Shown piece after piece: positions 8,982 through 18,189 of a stretch of 53,528 nt of DNA; the stretch's first letter is position 1, and every line of letters begins with the position of its first letter. The DNA is taken from NCBI GenBank assembly GCA_002397275.1, contig DHAA01000035.1, positions 1 to 53,528 of the forward strand, in the 5' to 3' direction. The notes below the pieces were generated by a model. That model saw nothing but the letters and a program-made list of their open reading frames with translations. It had not been told where the DNA came from and did not search any database. A program made the position numbers and the translations under genes. This DNA is from Thermacetogenium sp. UBA4966. Its GTDB lineage: Bacteria > Bacillota > DSM-12270 > Thermacetogeniales > Thermacetogeniaceae.

Positions 8982-9553
8982 AATAGCTTCACCCCGAATT
9001 CCCTGAACATTTCCGGAAGCCTGCTCAAGGGAAGCCCTACTACGTTGAAATAGCATCCGTTGATCTCAGCGACAAGCAGGGCGCCGAAACCCTGGATCCC
9101 ATAAGCGCCGGCCTTATCCAGCGGTTCCCCGGTGGCGATATAACCTGCAATTTCTTCTTCTGTTAAATGACGAAACCGAACTATGGTGCTTACGGCTTCT
9201 CCTGCGGCCAGTTTTCGGCTCTCCTGACGCAGCGCCACACCGGTGACGACTTGATGGGTGCGCCCGGATAAAAACTCCAGCATCATCCGCGCCTCATTCA
9301 TATCCGCCGGTTTCCCGAGAACCTTCCCCTCACAGCAAACGGCTGTATCAGCCCCTAAAACAATCGCCGACGGATAGCGACAGGAAACAGAACGCGCCTT
9401 CATATCAGCCAACTTGACTACAGCTTCCCGAGGCTCAAGATCCTGATCAACCACCTCTTCCACACAGCTGGGAATCACTTTAAAATCAAGGCCAATCTGC
9501 TTCAACAGAGATTCCCTGCGCGGAGAAGCTGAGGCCAGGATGATTTGCTGCAT
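8951..9553 (-). CDS. maf: Maf-family nucleotide pyrophosphatase
   Basis: 200 residues opening with the diagnostic ASASPRRESLLKQIGL motif and containing the conserved GADTAVCCEGKVLGKP stretch (about residue 68). Maf proteins hydrolyse non-canonical or modified NTPs to the monophosphate and are linked to division arrest and housecleaning. The C-terminus overlaps the radC start, suggesting coupled expression. Confidence 0.93.
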   Translation of the reverse strand: MQQIILASASPRRESLLKQIGLDFKVIPSCVEEVVDQDLEPREAVVKLADMKARSVSCRYPSAIVLGADTAVCCEGKVLGKPADMNEARMMLEFLSGRTHQVVTGVALRQESRKLAAGEAVSTIVRFRHLTEEEIAGYIATGEPLDKAGAYGIQGFGALLVAEINGCYFNVVGLPLSRLPEMFREFGVKLLCRRPITASP

Positions 9554-9565
9554 AAAACCATTCCT

Positions 9566-9826
9566 TTACAAACGGCGATAAACTAAAAAGGCCAGGATCA
9601 AACCAATCACTCCAAAAAGATTGATTTTTGCGGTAAATCCCAGGGTAAGAGTAAGTACATCCAGCTGCAGAGTCGCCGCCGGCAGGCCTACGCTCGTTGA
9701 AGTAGCTAAAACCCGCAAGGCAGGAATCCCGCTTAATGCATCACCGATCAAACTCCCGATAATACCGCCTAAAATCAACAGGATAATCAGTATCCAGGGG
9801 CTGCGATAATTCCCTTTCATGTCCAC
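9566..9826 (-). CDS. DUF4321-type small membrane protein
   Basis: 86 residues with two hydrophobic segments (about 10-30 with a glycine-rich GGIIGSLIGD, and about 62-83). It resembles the small DUF4321 proteins found beside maf in Clostridia. Function unknown. It sits 12 bases upstream of maf on the same strand, so it is probably co-transcribed. Confidence 0.75.
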   Translation of the reverse strand: MDMKGNYRSPWILIILLILGGIIGSLIGDALSGIPALRVLATSTSVGLPAATLQLDVLTLTLGFTAKINLFGVIGLILAFLVYRRL

Positions 9827-9964
9827 TCACCCCATTTCTCCTCGCCCTTTTATGTCTTTAAGTCTACCATTTAAGCTTACAAGATACAAGATTCTGCTCT
9901 GCCGCTCTCTCTCCAAATCAGAACAAAACCGGCATGCATTTCCACGAACTGATTTCGTCGTCAT

Positions 9965-10603
9965 CTAGATTTTTGTCTTTCCATAAGTCAGGCTGAAGGT
10001 GAGCACCTCCATGTTCAGGGAAAAATCCACATGGCGCACGATGATATCGGCAGGAAGATTGAGAACAAAAGAGGAAAAGTTCAATATCGACTTTACCCCC
10101 GATGCTGCCAACAATTCTCCGACACCCTGCGCCGCGGCAGCAGGCACGGTAATAATGCCTATCTGTACATTTTCCCTTCGAATAACCCTTTCCAGATGTT
10201 CCATGGGCAATACTTTAATGCTGCCGAAGCGATTGCCGGCAGCATCCGGGTCCACATCAAATATGCCGACGATATGGAATCCCCGATTATGAAATCCCTC
10301 ATAAAGCGCCAGAGCGGAACCCAGCTTGCCTGCCCCCACCAGCACGGTAGGCCAGTTCTGATTCAAGCCCAGAATACGCCTGATATGGCCGCACAGTTCC
10401 TCCACATTGTAGCCAACGCCCCGCGTGCCGAATTCTCCAAAATAGGCAAGGTCTTTGCGTACCTGTGCAGAGCTTACCCCGGCGCCCTCAGCGATAGCAC
10501 CTGAAGAGATTGTCGTGACAGCCTGTTGTTGAAGATGTTCTAAAAATCGCGAGTATACTGCCAGCCTCATTACCGTTGCTTCTGGTATTTTCTGTGTCTT
10601 CAC
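9965..10603 (-). CDS. rex: Redox-sensing transcriptional repressor Rex
   Basis: 212 residues, typical of Rex. The N-terminal winged helix (about 1-80) includes SSAQVRKDLAYFGEFGTRGVGY, in which VRKDL and GxRGxGY are the family hallmarks. A Rossmann domain follows with VLVGAGKLGSALA (about residue 86). Rex senses the NADH/NAD ratio and represses fermentative and respiratory genes when NAD is high. No convincing Rex operator was found near it in this window. Confidence 0.96.
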   Translation of the reverse strand: MKTQKIPEATVMRLAVYSRFLEHLQQQAVTTISSGAIAEGAGVSSAQVRKDLAYFGEFGTRGVGYNVEELCGHIRRILGLNQNWPTVLVGAGKLGSALALYEGFHNRGFHIVGIFDVDPDAAGNRFGSIKVLPMEHLERVIRRENVQIGIITVPAAAAQGVGELLAASGVKSILNFSSFVLNLPADIIVRHVDFSLNMEVLTFSLTYGKTKI

Positions 10604-10726
10604 AACAGCCCCGGATCCCCGGCCGGCTTAACTCCACCCACCACCGGCAGTCCGGTTCTACACCTCCCCAATTTATTTATAATTCAACAATTCGCTTAAG
10701 CGCCCCATGCTAATATGCACAGATTT

Positions 10727-12049
10727 TCAGGATTCTTTCCGCACAGGTGAAATCTTCTCCAACAAAAACCTCCTGGCGTCGGCCACCATATAAAAAGAAC
10801 CGGTAATGCAGACCAGGTCGTCCCTTTCAGCCTTCTGCAGGGCCGCGGTCACCGCCTCGGTAATTTCCTCAATAACACAAACCCTATCCACATACTTGCG
10901 GGCTTCATCGGCTAATCTCTCCCAATCCCCTGCCCTGGGGTTCAAGGGCCTGGTGACGATAACCTGTGAAGCGAGCGGCGCCAGTTCGGCCACCACCTTC
11001 TCACGCTCTTTATCCCCCAGCATACCCAGCACCAGGATCAGATGGCGATAGCTGTAGATCTCCCTTAGAGCAGCGCTCAGCGTGCGGGCGCCGTCATAGT
11101 TATGAGACACGTCGATGATCACCATCGGATTCCGGCAAAGCAGTTCTAAGCGTGCCGGCCAGCAGCTCCGCGCAAAGCCGGAGGAGATATGTTCGTCGGT
11201 AATCGGTATTTTATAATCATGGCGCAAAATCTCGACCACCCCCAGAGCGGCGGCGGCGTTTACAGCCTGATACTGCCCGGCCAAAGGAACCGACAGATTC
11301 CGGTAAACACTCCAGGGAGTGCTCAGGTCAAAGGTTGTTCGGACAGGCGTGGCCCCCTTTAATTCATATTGGATGTCTTTCCCAACCTCCAGCAAGGCCG
11401 CTCCCCTCTCCCGGCAACGCTCCCTGATCACTTGAAGAGCTTCCGGATACCAGGCGGCTGTTACCACATGCCCGCCCTCTTTAATGATCCCGGCCTTAAC
11501 AGAAGCGATTTCAGCGATTGTATCGCCAAGGTAATCCATATGATCAAAGGTGATATTGGAGATCACCGAGACCAGGGTATCTTTCACAACATTGGTGGAG
11601 TCGATAACCCCTCCCATGCCTACCTCCAGCACCAGGAAAGCAACCCTTTCCTCATAGAAATAGAGGAAAGCAAGAGCTGTACACACCTCGAATTCGGTGG
11701 GGTGTTCATATCCGTCGGCCACCATCTTCTCCAGCAACGGCTTGAGCCGTTCCATCAAACCTGCAAATCGTTCCTCTGCAATGGGATGGTGATTGATCAG
11801 ATAGCGCTCTGTATAGGAATGAAGATGAGGAGAGATAAACATCCCCACCCGATAGCCTGCTTCCTCCAGAATTCTCGCTGTCATCACAGCAACCGATCCT
11901 TTGCCATTGGTTCCCCCCACATGGATCACCCGTAAGCACCGCTCGGGGTTCCCCAACATGGACATGAGGCGCTCAATCCGCTCCAACCCGGGATTGCAGC
12001 CAAATTTAGTAAGATCAGTCAAGAAATCAAGCGCTGCCTGATAGTTCAC
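10727..12049 (-). CDS. folC: Folylpolyglutamate synthase / dihydrofolate synthase
   Basis: 440 residues of the Mur-ligase type. The ATP-binding loop VGGTNGKGSVAVM is near residue 43, with the family motif SPHLHSYTER (about 76) and the C-terminal ligase domain containing DVSHNYDGARTL. It adds glutamates to folates, retaining them in the cell. The gene is followed by rex. The 217 bases upstream hold the terminator of the opposite-end catabolic operon, so folC needs its own promoter. Confidence 0.95.
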   Translation of the reverse strand: MNYQAALDFLTDLTKFGCNPGLERIERLMSMLGNPERCLRVIHVGGTNGKGSVAVMTARILEEAGYRVGMFISPHLHSYTERYLINHHPIAEERFAGLMERLKPLLEKMVADGYEHPTEFEVCTALAFLYFYEERVAFLVLEVGMGGVIDSTNVVKDTLVSVISNITFDHMDYLGDTIAEIASVKAGIIKEGGHVVTAAWYPEALQVIRERCRERGAALLEVGKDIQYELKGATPVRTTFDLSTPWSVYRNLSVPLAGQYQAVNAAAALGVVEILRHDYKIPITDEHISSGFARSCWPARLELLCRNPMVIIDVSHNYDGARTLSAALREIYSYRHLILVLGMLGDKEREKVVAELAPLASQVIVTRPLNPRAGDWERLADEARKYVDRVCVIEEITEAVTAALQKAERDDLVCITGSFYMVADARRFLLEKISPVRKES

Positions 12050-12205
12050 TTCCCCGCCTGGTTCCCCATTATCCCGGACGACAAGGCCGGGAACAGAAAA
12101 CGCAAGCCCTTCACCTGCCTCGTTGAACTTCTTTTCACTAAATACATCCTTGGATTATTCGACATAAGTTATGCACATCCTGCATACCAGTTTATTGATC
12201 GCCGC

Positions 12206-12242
12206 TAAAAAAACCCCTGCTCCATCATCTTGAGCAGGGGTT
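12206..12242 (-). terminator. Strong rho-independent terminator after the panB-like gene
   Basis: On the minus strand AACCCCTGCTC and GAGCAGGGGTT form an 11-bp GC-rich stem around a nine-base loop, followed by a run of seven T. It lies 25 bases past the panB-like stop codon and marks the end of the long catabolic transcription unit before folC. Confidence 0.93.
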
Positions 12243-12266
12243 GGAAATTTATGTTTCCCAGCCGGT

Positions 12267-13115
12267 CTAGTCGAATTCCCTGAACATCTTTACAAACTCC
12301 TCTATAGGTTCTGCTATATGGTATACATGATCATTTGTTGGAAATTCACCTTTCCTCACTTCTTCCGCATACTGTTTAAAAGCATTAATTTCTATTTCAG
12401 CCACATTGGCATACTTTTTGACGAACTTCGGTGTAAATGCCTGAAACAAACCCAGCATATCGCCGCATATTACTAATTGACCGTCTGCAGGGCCCGCACC
12501 GATGCTGTAAACCGGAATCTCCAACTTCTGTTGAATAAATTTTGTTACTTCAGGGGGCACAGCCTCTACCAATAAGGCGTAGGCTCCGGCTTCCTGAACA
12601 GCTAAAGCGTCCTCAATCAGTAAGCGAGCATTTTTTACATCTCTACCCTGAGCCTTAAACCCGCCCAATTGACCGGAGCTCTGGGGAGTCAATCCAATAT
12701 GACCGATCACCAGTATGCCGGCGTCGGCTATCGCTCTGATGCGGCCGGCGACCCTTACGCCTCCCTCTAATTTAACGCAATCCACTCCAGCTTCTTTGAT
12801 AAAACGTCCGGCGTTGAACACCGCATCCTCATCAGATACTTGATAGGACATAAAAGGCATATCCCCCACAATCCATGTGTTGGGCGCGCCTCTTCGCACA
12901 GCCTGGCAATGAGAGAGGCAGTCGTCCATCGTTACAGGGTTCGTGCCATCATAGCCCAAAACCACCATTCCCAGCGAATCGCCCACCAAGATCATATCGA
13001 TACCGGCCTGTTCGGCAAAGGAGGCCATGGGATAATCATAAGCTGTGACCCAAGTAACCTGCTTGCCTTCATTTTTCAACTTTATAAAATCCACGATCGT
13101 TTTCTTTTTAGCCAC
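12267..13115 (-). CDS. PanB-like 3-methyl-2-oxobutanoate hydroxymethyltransferase
   Basis: 282 residues, normal PanB length, from a GTG start with GGAGGAG eight bases upstream. The key PanB residues are present: metal ligands D46 (LVGDSLG), D85 (GDMPF) and E117 (KLEGG), substrate lysine K115 and catalytic E184 (LVEAVP). PanB moves a hydroxymethyl group from 5,10-methylene-tetrahydrofolate to 2-oxoisovalerate in pantothenate synthesis. Here there is no panC, panD or panE nearby; the gene is the last of a corrinoid methyltransferase/transport operon. I infer a paralogue working on a related 2-oxo acid, perhaps in the degradative direction, but an ordinary pantothenate role cannot be excluded. 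Confidence 0.85.
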   Translation of the reverse strand: MAKKKTIVDFIKLKNEGKQVTWVTAYDYPMASFAEQAGIDMILVGDSLGMVVLGYDGTNPVTMDDCLSHCQAVRRGAPNTWIVGDMPFMSYQVSDEDAVFNAGRFIKEAGVDCVKLEGGVRVAGRIRAIADAGILVIGHIGLTPQSSGQLGGFKAQGRDVKNARLLIEDALAVQEAGAYALLVEAVPPEVTKFIQQKLEIPVYSIGAGPADGQLVICGDMLGLFQAFTPKFVKKYANVAEIEINAFKQYAEEVRKGEFPTNDHVYHIAEPIEEFVKMFREFD

Positions 13116-13130
13116 TCCGTTCTCCTCCTT

Positions 13131-13144
13131 GTAAAATATTTTAC
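13131..13144. promoter_or_regulatory. Perfect 14-bp palindrome GTAAAATATTTTAC
   Basis: A self-complementary 14-mer in the 33-base gap between the racemase and panB-like genes. It shares the AAAATATTTT core with the two palindromes found upstream of the -24/-12 promoters at 23058 and 25545. It could be a degenerate operator or chance in AT-rich DNA. Confidence 0.3.
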
Positions 13145-13148
13145 ATTC

Positions 13149-14147
13149 TCACCGCAATAAAAAACCGTCCTTTAACGGGTCATCTGAGTTAATAACGAGA
13201 GTACCGATACCGGTGATAAAGCCTCTGCTCCTCACTAAAGGAATGATCGCCTTATAATCTCCTACCGTCGTTTCACTGCCGACTCTGCATTCAAAAACAG
13301 AACCAATAACACTCTCGTGACGAAAAACAGCATCTTTTTTTAATTGTCCTTTACTGTAAAGAGCCCCCACGCGTGCACAAGTTCCTGTTCCACAAGGGGA
13401 GCGATCTATCTGCGACTCCCCCAAAAAAACCAAACTTTTATATGTGTCGCCGGGAAATGCAGGATCATCAACAAAAAGAATGTCATCCACTGTTGTAATA
13501 TGCGGCTGAGTGGGATGTTGAATATCAAGTTTATTTGCCTGTTCCCTGATCTCAATTCCATACCTGATAAAGTTATCCAGATACTCTTTGCTGTGTTTTA
13601 AATTCAACTGCTTCATACTGACCATGGCAAAGAAATTGCCTCCGAAAACAATGTCGGCCGTTATTTTTTTGCCGAATACTTCCAGTTGCACATCGGCTTT
13701 ATACAAAAATGAAGGTACCCCCTCCAGCGTGGCGCCCACAGTTCGGCCATCCTGCACATCAACCTTGACTGTAACCAGTCCGGCGCCGGTTTCCAATACG
13801 ACATCGGTAACCGGCTCCTGAGCGGGCACATACCCCATCTCCACGGCAATAGTTGCAATGGCGATAGAACCGTGGCCGCACATAGCATTATACAAGGCGC
13901 TGTCTATAAAGATAACGCCGAGATCAGCTCTTGTGTCCGACGGCTCCGTAAGATATGCGCCGTACATATCGGCATGTCCGCGCGGTTCCAACATCGCCGC
14001 TCTCCTAATAAAATCAAAGTTATTCTTCAAATACCCAGTTTTTTCGACCAGTGTCCCCCCTTTTAATTTAGGTCCACCGGTGATCAGTCTTAAAGGTTCT
14101 CCCGCCACATGAGCATCTACGTAGGAGAGAAGATAGCTGCCCAACAT
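13149..14147 (-). CDS. Proline racemase / hydroxyproline epimerase family enzyme
   Basis: 332 residues. Both catalytic cysteines of the two-base racemisation mechanism are present: C90 in MCGHGS and C252 in DRSPCGTGTC. This argues for a racemase or epimerase and against trans-3-hydroxyproline dehydratase, in which one cysteine is replaced. A GAGGAGG site precedes the ATG. Family members act on free proline, hydroxyproline or related cyclic imino acids in the cytoplasm. Its place between the livF and panB-like genes suggests it changes the alpha-carbon configuration of the imported substrate or of a demethylated product. Exact substrate unknown. Confidence 0.88.
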   Translation of the reverse strand: MLGSYLLSYVDAHVAGEPLRLITGGPKLKGGTLVEKTGYLKNNFDFIRRAAMLEPRGHADMYGAYLTEPSDTRADLGVIFIDSALYNAMCGHGSIAIATIAVEMGYVPAQEPVTDVVLETGAGLVTVKVDVQDGRTVGATLEGVPSFLYKADVQLEVFGKKITADIVFGGNFFAMVSMKQLNLKHSKEYLDNFIRYGIEIREQANKLDIQHPTQPHITTVDDILFVDDPAFPGDTYKSLVFLGESQIDRSPCGTGTCARVGALYSKGQLKKDAVFRHESVIGSVFECRVGSETTVGDYKAIIPLVRSRGFITGIGTLVINSDDPLKDGFLLR

Positions 14148-14173
14148 TAGTCCTCCTCGCCAAAATATGTTAT

Positions 14174-14881
14174 TTATGCAACGCCAAGATACATATTCTT
14201 TATATGCTCGTCGTTTAACATATCCTCCCCCTTACCTTCCATAGCTATTGATCCGTTTTCCAATACATAGGCCCGATCCGCTATCTCCAGCGTTCTATTT
14301 ACATTTTGTTCTACAAGCATAACAGTCACATTTTCTGATTTTAATTTCAAGATGGCGTCAAACACGATATCCACGTTCTGCGGAGAGAGCCCCATCGAAG
14401 GTTCATCTAAAATGAGTAGTTTAGGACTCAACATCAGAGCTCGAGCAATAGCCAGCATCTGTCTCTCACCGCCGCTCATAGTCGCGGCGTATTGTTTTTT
14501 TCTCTCTTCCAAACGGGGAAACAAGCTTAGCACGTAATCCAAGGTTTTATTGAACTTTTCCTTGCTGCGAATAGTAAAACCGCCCATGAGGAGGTTCTCC
14601 ATAACAGTCATACCGGAAAAAAGATTTCTATCTTCGGTAACAAAGGCCAACCCCATCTTTGCAAGTTCGTGAGTTTGACGGCCGGTGATATCCTGACCAA
14701 GAAATTTGACGCTTCCTTTCCAAGGTTTGACGATACCCATAATACTTCTTAAAATAGTTGTTTTTCCGGCGCCATTCGGTCCAATTAAAGCGACAACTTC
14801 ACTTTGTTCAACCTTAAGCGAGACATTCCATAATACTTGCAAATAACTATAGCCGGTTTCAAGATTGTTAACCTCTAACAC
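14174..14881 (-). CDS. livF: Branched-chain-amino-acid-type ABC transporter ATPase LivF
   Basis: 235 residues from a GTG start with GGGGGTG upstream. Walker A GPNGAGKTT (about residue 34), canonical signature MSGGERQ and Walker B LLILDEPSMGL are intact. LivF-type subunits power Liv/HAAT importers, which carry many substrates besides leucine, including amides, urea and modified amino acids. It follows livG by 31 bases and precedes the racemase by 26. The operon context, not the sequence, suggests a methylated amino acid as cargo. Confidence 0.93.
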   Translation of the reverse strand: MLEVNNLETGYSYLQVLWNVSLKVEQSEVVALIGPNGAGKTTILRSIMGIVKPWKGSVKFLGQDITGRQTHELAKMGLAFVTEDRNLFSGMTVMENLLMGGFTIRSKEKFNKTLDYVLSLFPRLEERKKQYAATMSGGERQMLAIARALMLSPKLLILDEPSMGLSPQNVDIVFDAILKLKSENVTVMLVEQNVNRTLEIADRAYVLENGSIAMEGKGEDMLNDEHIKNMYLGVA

Positions 14882-14912
14882 GCATACACCCCCTTATCAA
14901 GACTCTAAAAAA

Positions 14913-15638
14913 TTAGTGTTTGGCCTTGGAGCCTAAATAGGCCTCGATAACTTTTTCATTTTCAGTAATTTCCTGCGGAGTGCCTTCCGCGATTTTTTCT
15001 CCGAAAGAAAGGACGGCAATCCTATCACACACGCCCATAATCAATTTCATAAGATGCTCAACCATAATTATCGTTACACCGCTGTCTCTGATTCTTCTGA
15101 TTAAATTACTTAATTCATCCAATTCCGCCGGCGTCAACCCTGCGGCAACCTCGTCAAGAAGAAGCAGATCGCACTCTGTGGCCAGCGCTCTCGCCAATTC
15201 TAGCTGCTTTAATTGAATAGTGTTCAAATCCTGAGCCAGACTATCGTGCCTAAGCGGGAAATTTACAAAATCAAGCATCTTTTTCGCTACCGTTTTAGGG
15301 TTTTCATGGTCCTTTCTTCCTCCAAAAATAGCTCCCACCATCACATTCTCTAAAACAGTCATCTGCGGAAATGAATGCACAATTTGAAATGTCCTGGCTA
15401 TCCCGCGGTGGCAGATTTCATCTGCGCTCAAGGGAGTAATATCCTGGCCGCTAAAAAAAACCTTCCCTTCTTCCGGCCTATAAACACCGGAGATGCTATT
15501 GAGCAGGGTCGTCTTTCCGGCGCCATTCGGCCCGATTAAACCGAATATTTGCTGTTCTTCAACATTCAAAGATACGTCTTTTACCGCTACCAGGCCGCCG
15601 AAACGTTTAGTTACGTTTTTTGTTTGCAATAACCCCAT
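14913..15638 (-). CDS. livG: Branched-chain-amino-acid-type ABC transporter ATPase LivG
   Basis: 241 residues; Walker A GPNGAGKTTLLNS near residue 35 and Walker B LLLLDEVAAGLTP. The signature motif is non-canonical (LNTIQLKQLELARAL instead of LSxGQ), and the Walker B has DEV where DEP is usual; both are seen in one LivG-like subfamily, so they are not evidence of decay. The second ATPase of the importer, with a GGAAGGTGA site before the ATG. Confidence 0.92.
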   Translation of the reverse strand: MGLLQTKNVTKRFGGLVAVKDVSLNVEEQQIFGLIGPNGAGKTTLLNSISGVYRPEEGKVFFSGQDITPLSADEICHRGIARTFQIVHSFPQMTVLENVMVGAIFGGRKDHENPKTVAKKMLDFVNFPLRHDSLAQDLNTIQLKQLELARALATECDLLLLDEVAAGLTPAELDELSNLIRRIRDSGVTIIMVEHLMKLIMGVCDRIAVLSFGEKIAEGTPQEITENEKVIEAYLGSKAKH

Positions 15639-15721
15639 ACCTATTCACCTTCCTTCCTGCTTACTTAGCGATATATTGAGCGGAGGCGATGCGATCGCTT
15701 CCGCTCAACCACAGGCTGCAA

Positions 15722-17020
15722 TTACTTCATAGAGTCCGGTATTTGCAGATCTTGTTCCTTCCATTCCTCCGGCCAAATTATTTTTGCTTTTCCATCAAAG
15801 TATTGGATTACAGGGAAAATGTAGTGATCCTTATCAACAACAAGATCCGGGAAGGTTTCCGGTGTATATTGGTACTTTTTCGTGATAACGCCGTCATCGA
15901 AAGTCAATTTCCCCGTCATTACTTCTTCTTTAGCGATCTTGACCAGCTTTTCGCGGTCGATGGCGTCATACTTTTCGTTGCATGTCTGCAGGACCTTAAT
16001 CATGTACCTTGCCAAATCGTAGCAGAGACCACCGGAGGAAGCTCCCGGCTCAAAGCCATACTTTGCTTTGAAGTCCTCGCTGAATTTCTTTGCCTCCGGC
16101 GTTGTCCATTGCGGAATCTGGTCTATAACAAAATTGGATGCATCACCCGTTAATTCGTACCATTCGCCAACCCAGCCCAGTCCATCGGTTATAATCAAGC
16201 TGTTTATTCCAATTTCTCTGGATTGCTTGATAAAGGAAGAGACTGACGGCGGGTCAGACATCGTTCCCGCTATAACCGAAACATCGAGAGACTTCAATTT
16301 TTTTAACATGGGATAGAATTCTGTCTCACCGAGGGCAACCCATTCTTTATCGGCAACTTGCCACCCCGCATCCTCAAACTGATCGCCTAGAGCAGTGGCG
16401 AACCCTCTTCCCCAGTCGTTGTCAACCCCATAGATGGCGACCTTTTTATTACGGGGTTTCCAAGCTCCCTTGTCAATAGCTTCCTCCAGAGTTTCTACAT
16501 AAGCGATACTAAGTTTTTCAGGAACAGGCCAGCCTTTTCCAACCCAGTAGAAGTATTTATCAGGATCAGACTCGTACTTCTCGTTAACTATTTCAGTGCC
16601 GCCAATGGCAAAAAAGTGTGGGATTTTATACTTCGCCGCAACCTCCATGCAAGAGACTGAAACCCAGCTATGCCAATCTAAAAAACCACAATCTATCTTA
16701 TCTTTCACAATAGCTTGTTCATAAGCCCTCGCTGCCTTTTCAGCATCCGACTCACTGTCGATCCACTTCAGTTCAATTTTATAATCACCAACTTTATAGC
16801 CAACTTGTTCAAACGCCATCTGAGTAGCACCTTTAAATTCCTCGCCAACACGGGCTGCAGGCCCCGTAAAAGGCCCGATTACACCTATTTTTATAACATT
16901 ATCATCAGCTTCTTTGCCTTTATCGCCGCAGCCTCCCATCATCAGCAGGCTCGCAATCAAGACAACGGATAGAATTAGAGTAACTCCTCGATTTCGAATC
17001 ACGTTTCGCATCATTTTCAT
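15722..17020 (-). CDS. ABC transporter substrate-binding lipoprotein (Peripla_BP_6 type)
   Basis: The ATG at 17020 follows GGGGGAGG and gives about 432 residues; an in-frame start at 17062 lacks such a site. A signal peptide with lipobox (LLMMGGC, cysteine about residue 31) predicts lipid anchoring. The mature part begins IKIGVIGPFTGPAARVGEE, typical of the Leu/Ile/Val-binding (HAAT) family, and continues as a type I periplasmic-binding fold. It should capture the imported compound outside the membrane. The binding-site residues do not let me name the ligand. Confidence 0.92.
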   Translation of the reverse strand: MKMMRNVIRNRGVTLILSVVLIASLLMMGGCGDKGKEADDNVIKIGVIGPFTGPAARVGEEFKGATQMAFEQVGYKVGDYKIELKWIDSESDAEKAARAYEQAIVKDKIDCGFLDWHSWVSVSCMEVAAKYKIPHFFAIGGTEIVNEKYESDPDKYFYWVGKGWPVPEKLSIAYVETLEEAIDKGAWKPRNKKVAIYGVDNDWGRGFATALGDQFEDAGWQVADKEWVALGETEFYPMLKKLKSLDVSVIAGTMSDPPSVSSFIKQSREIGINSLIITDGLGWVGEWYELTGDASNFVIDQIPQWTTPEAKKFSEDFKAKYGFEPGASSGGLCYDLARYMIKVLQTCNEKYDAIDREKLVKIAKEEVMTGKLTFDDGVITKKYQYTPETFPDLVVDKDHYIFPVIQYFDGKAKIIWPEEWKEQDLQIPDSMK

Positions 17021-17126
17021 AATAACCTCCCCCTCTCCCTTAGCTCTCTTAGCTAAATACACGCCATAAAATACACTTTCTAATTTATTAGCTCTCCTTC
17101 ACCCCCCTCCTGATGAAAAATTTCTA

Positions 17127-18164
17127 TCATTTTGAGCTCTGACTTGACCCCTGACCCCTTACGTTTTTGAGTAACCCCATCTTGCCGAACAACCCCTTAT
17201 TACTGATGAACTTATAAAATGTTTCGCACAACCCGGACAACCCTGCCGGATAAAACAACATCACCAGAATGAGAAGCGCTCCATAGAGAACTAACCGTAA
17301 TTCCATCATCCCTTTCATAAATTCCATTGCGGGAACGAGAATCAAAGCGGATATTATAGAACCCCAAATGCTTCCTCTGCCGCCGACATAGCAAATCGCC
17401 AGCGCCTCAATAGTGTTTTTTGTATGCATTACGTTTGGAGTTAAAACCCCCACATAGTGTGCGTAAAAACCGCCTATAAGCCCTGCTAACGCACAAGAAA
17501 GCGTCATATTGAATATCTTGTACTTTGTAATATTGATGCCTGAAGCCGCGGCAGCCTGCGGATCCTGCCCAATCGCTTTAAAGGCTATTCCGATATGCGA
17601 CTTGGTCACAAGCCTTAAAACTATATAAATCCCTATAGTTAAAATTAGGATCAAGTAGAAATAAGGCAAGTTGGAAACAGTATCAATCAAATAAGGCGTG
17701 CTTAAACCAGAACTGCCCTCGGTCAGCTCTACCCAGTTTGTGGTTACCGCCATCAAGGCAAGGGCAACAAACCAGGTCATGCATGAAGCAAATATTCCTG
17801 CTAAGCGCAGCGTTAAAATTCCGACAAGGAATCCGAGCAAGGCGGCTGCTAAAGCGCCGACGACTATGCCGATCCATGGTGAAATCCCCAGCTTAACTGC
17901 CAAAATAGCCGAAGTATAGCCTCCTAACCCCCAAAAAGCCGCCAAACCGAAATTATTGATGTTGATGAACCCGGCCGTAAAGTCGAAGGACATGGCTAGA
18001 GCGCCCATCATCAGGCTGATAGCAAGCAGCCTTGTCCAGAATTCGTCCTGCAGCAACAAGGGCGTAACGGCTAATAGAACAAACATCAAAGCTCCCCCAG
18101 GCGACATCCCGATTTTTTTAAGAAATTCAGCAATTCTAATATATACCAGCCCTTTTCTTTCCAT
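17127..18164 (-). CDS. livM: Branched-chain-amino-acid-type ABC permease LivM
   Basis: About 345 residues from the ATG at 18164 with GGAGGG five bases upstream; a start at 18233 would overlap livH. About nine hydrophobic segments and the family motif AIGQDPQAAAASGIN identify LivM. The last residues (GQGSSQSSK) are encoded by a GGGGTCA tandem repeat, which suggests that low-complexity DNA has been added to the 3' end. Confidence 0.92.
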   Translation of the reverse strand: MERKGLVYIRIAEFLKKIGMSPGGALMFVLLAVTPLLLQDEFWTRLLAISLMMGALAMSFDFTAGFININNFGLAAFWGLGGYTSAILAVKLGISPWIGIVVGALAAALLGFLVGILTLRLAGIFASCMTWFVALALMAVTTNWVELTEGSSGLSTPYLIDTVSNLPYFYLILILTIGIYIVLRLVTKSHIGIAFKAIGQDPQAAAASGINITKYKIFNMTLSCALAGLIGGFYAHYVGVLTPNVMHTKNTIEALAICYVGGRGSIWGSIISALILVPAMEFMKGMMELRLVLYGALLILVMLFYPAGLSGLCETFYKFISNKGLFGKMGLLKNVRGQGSSQSSK

Positions 18165-18189
18165 TTTTATCCCTCCAGGATTATCCCTT

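Noticed and set aside
12267..13115. Plain pantothenate-pathway gene
   Set aside because: Not excluded, but the lack of panC/panD/panE and the catabolic operon context make it a weaker reading.
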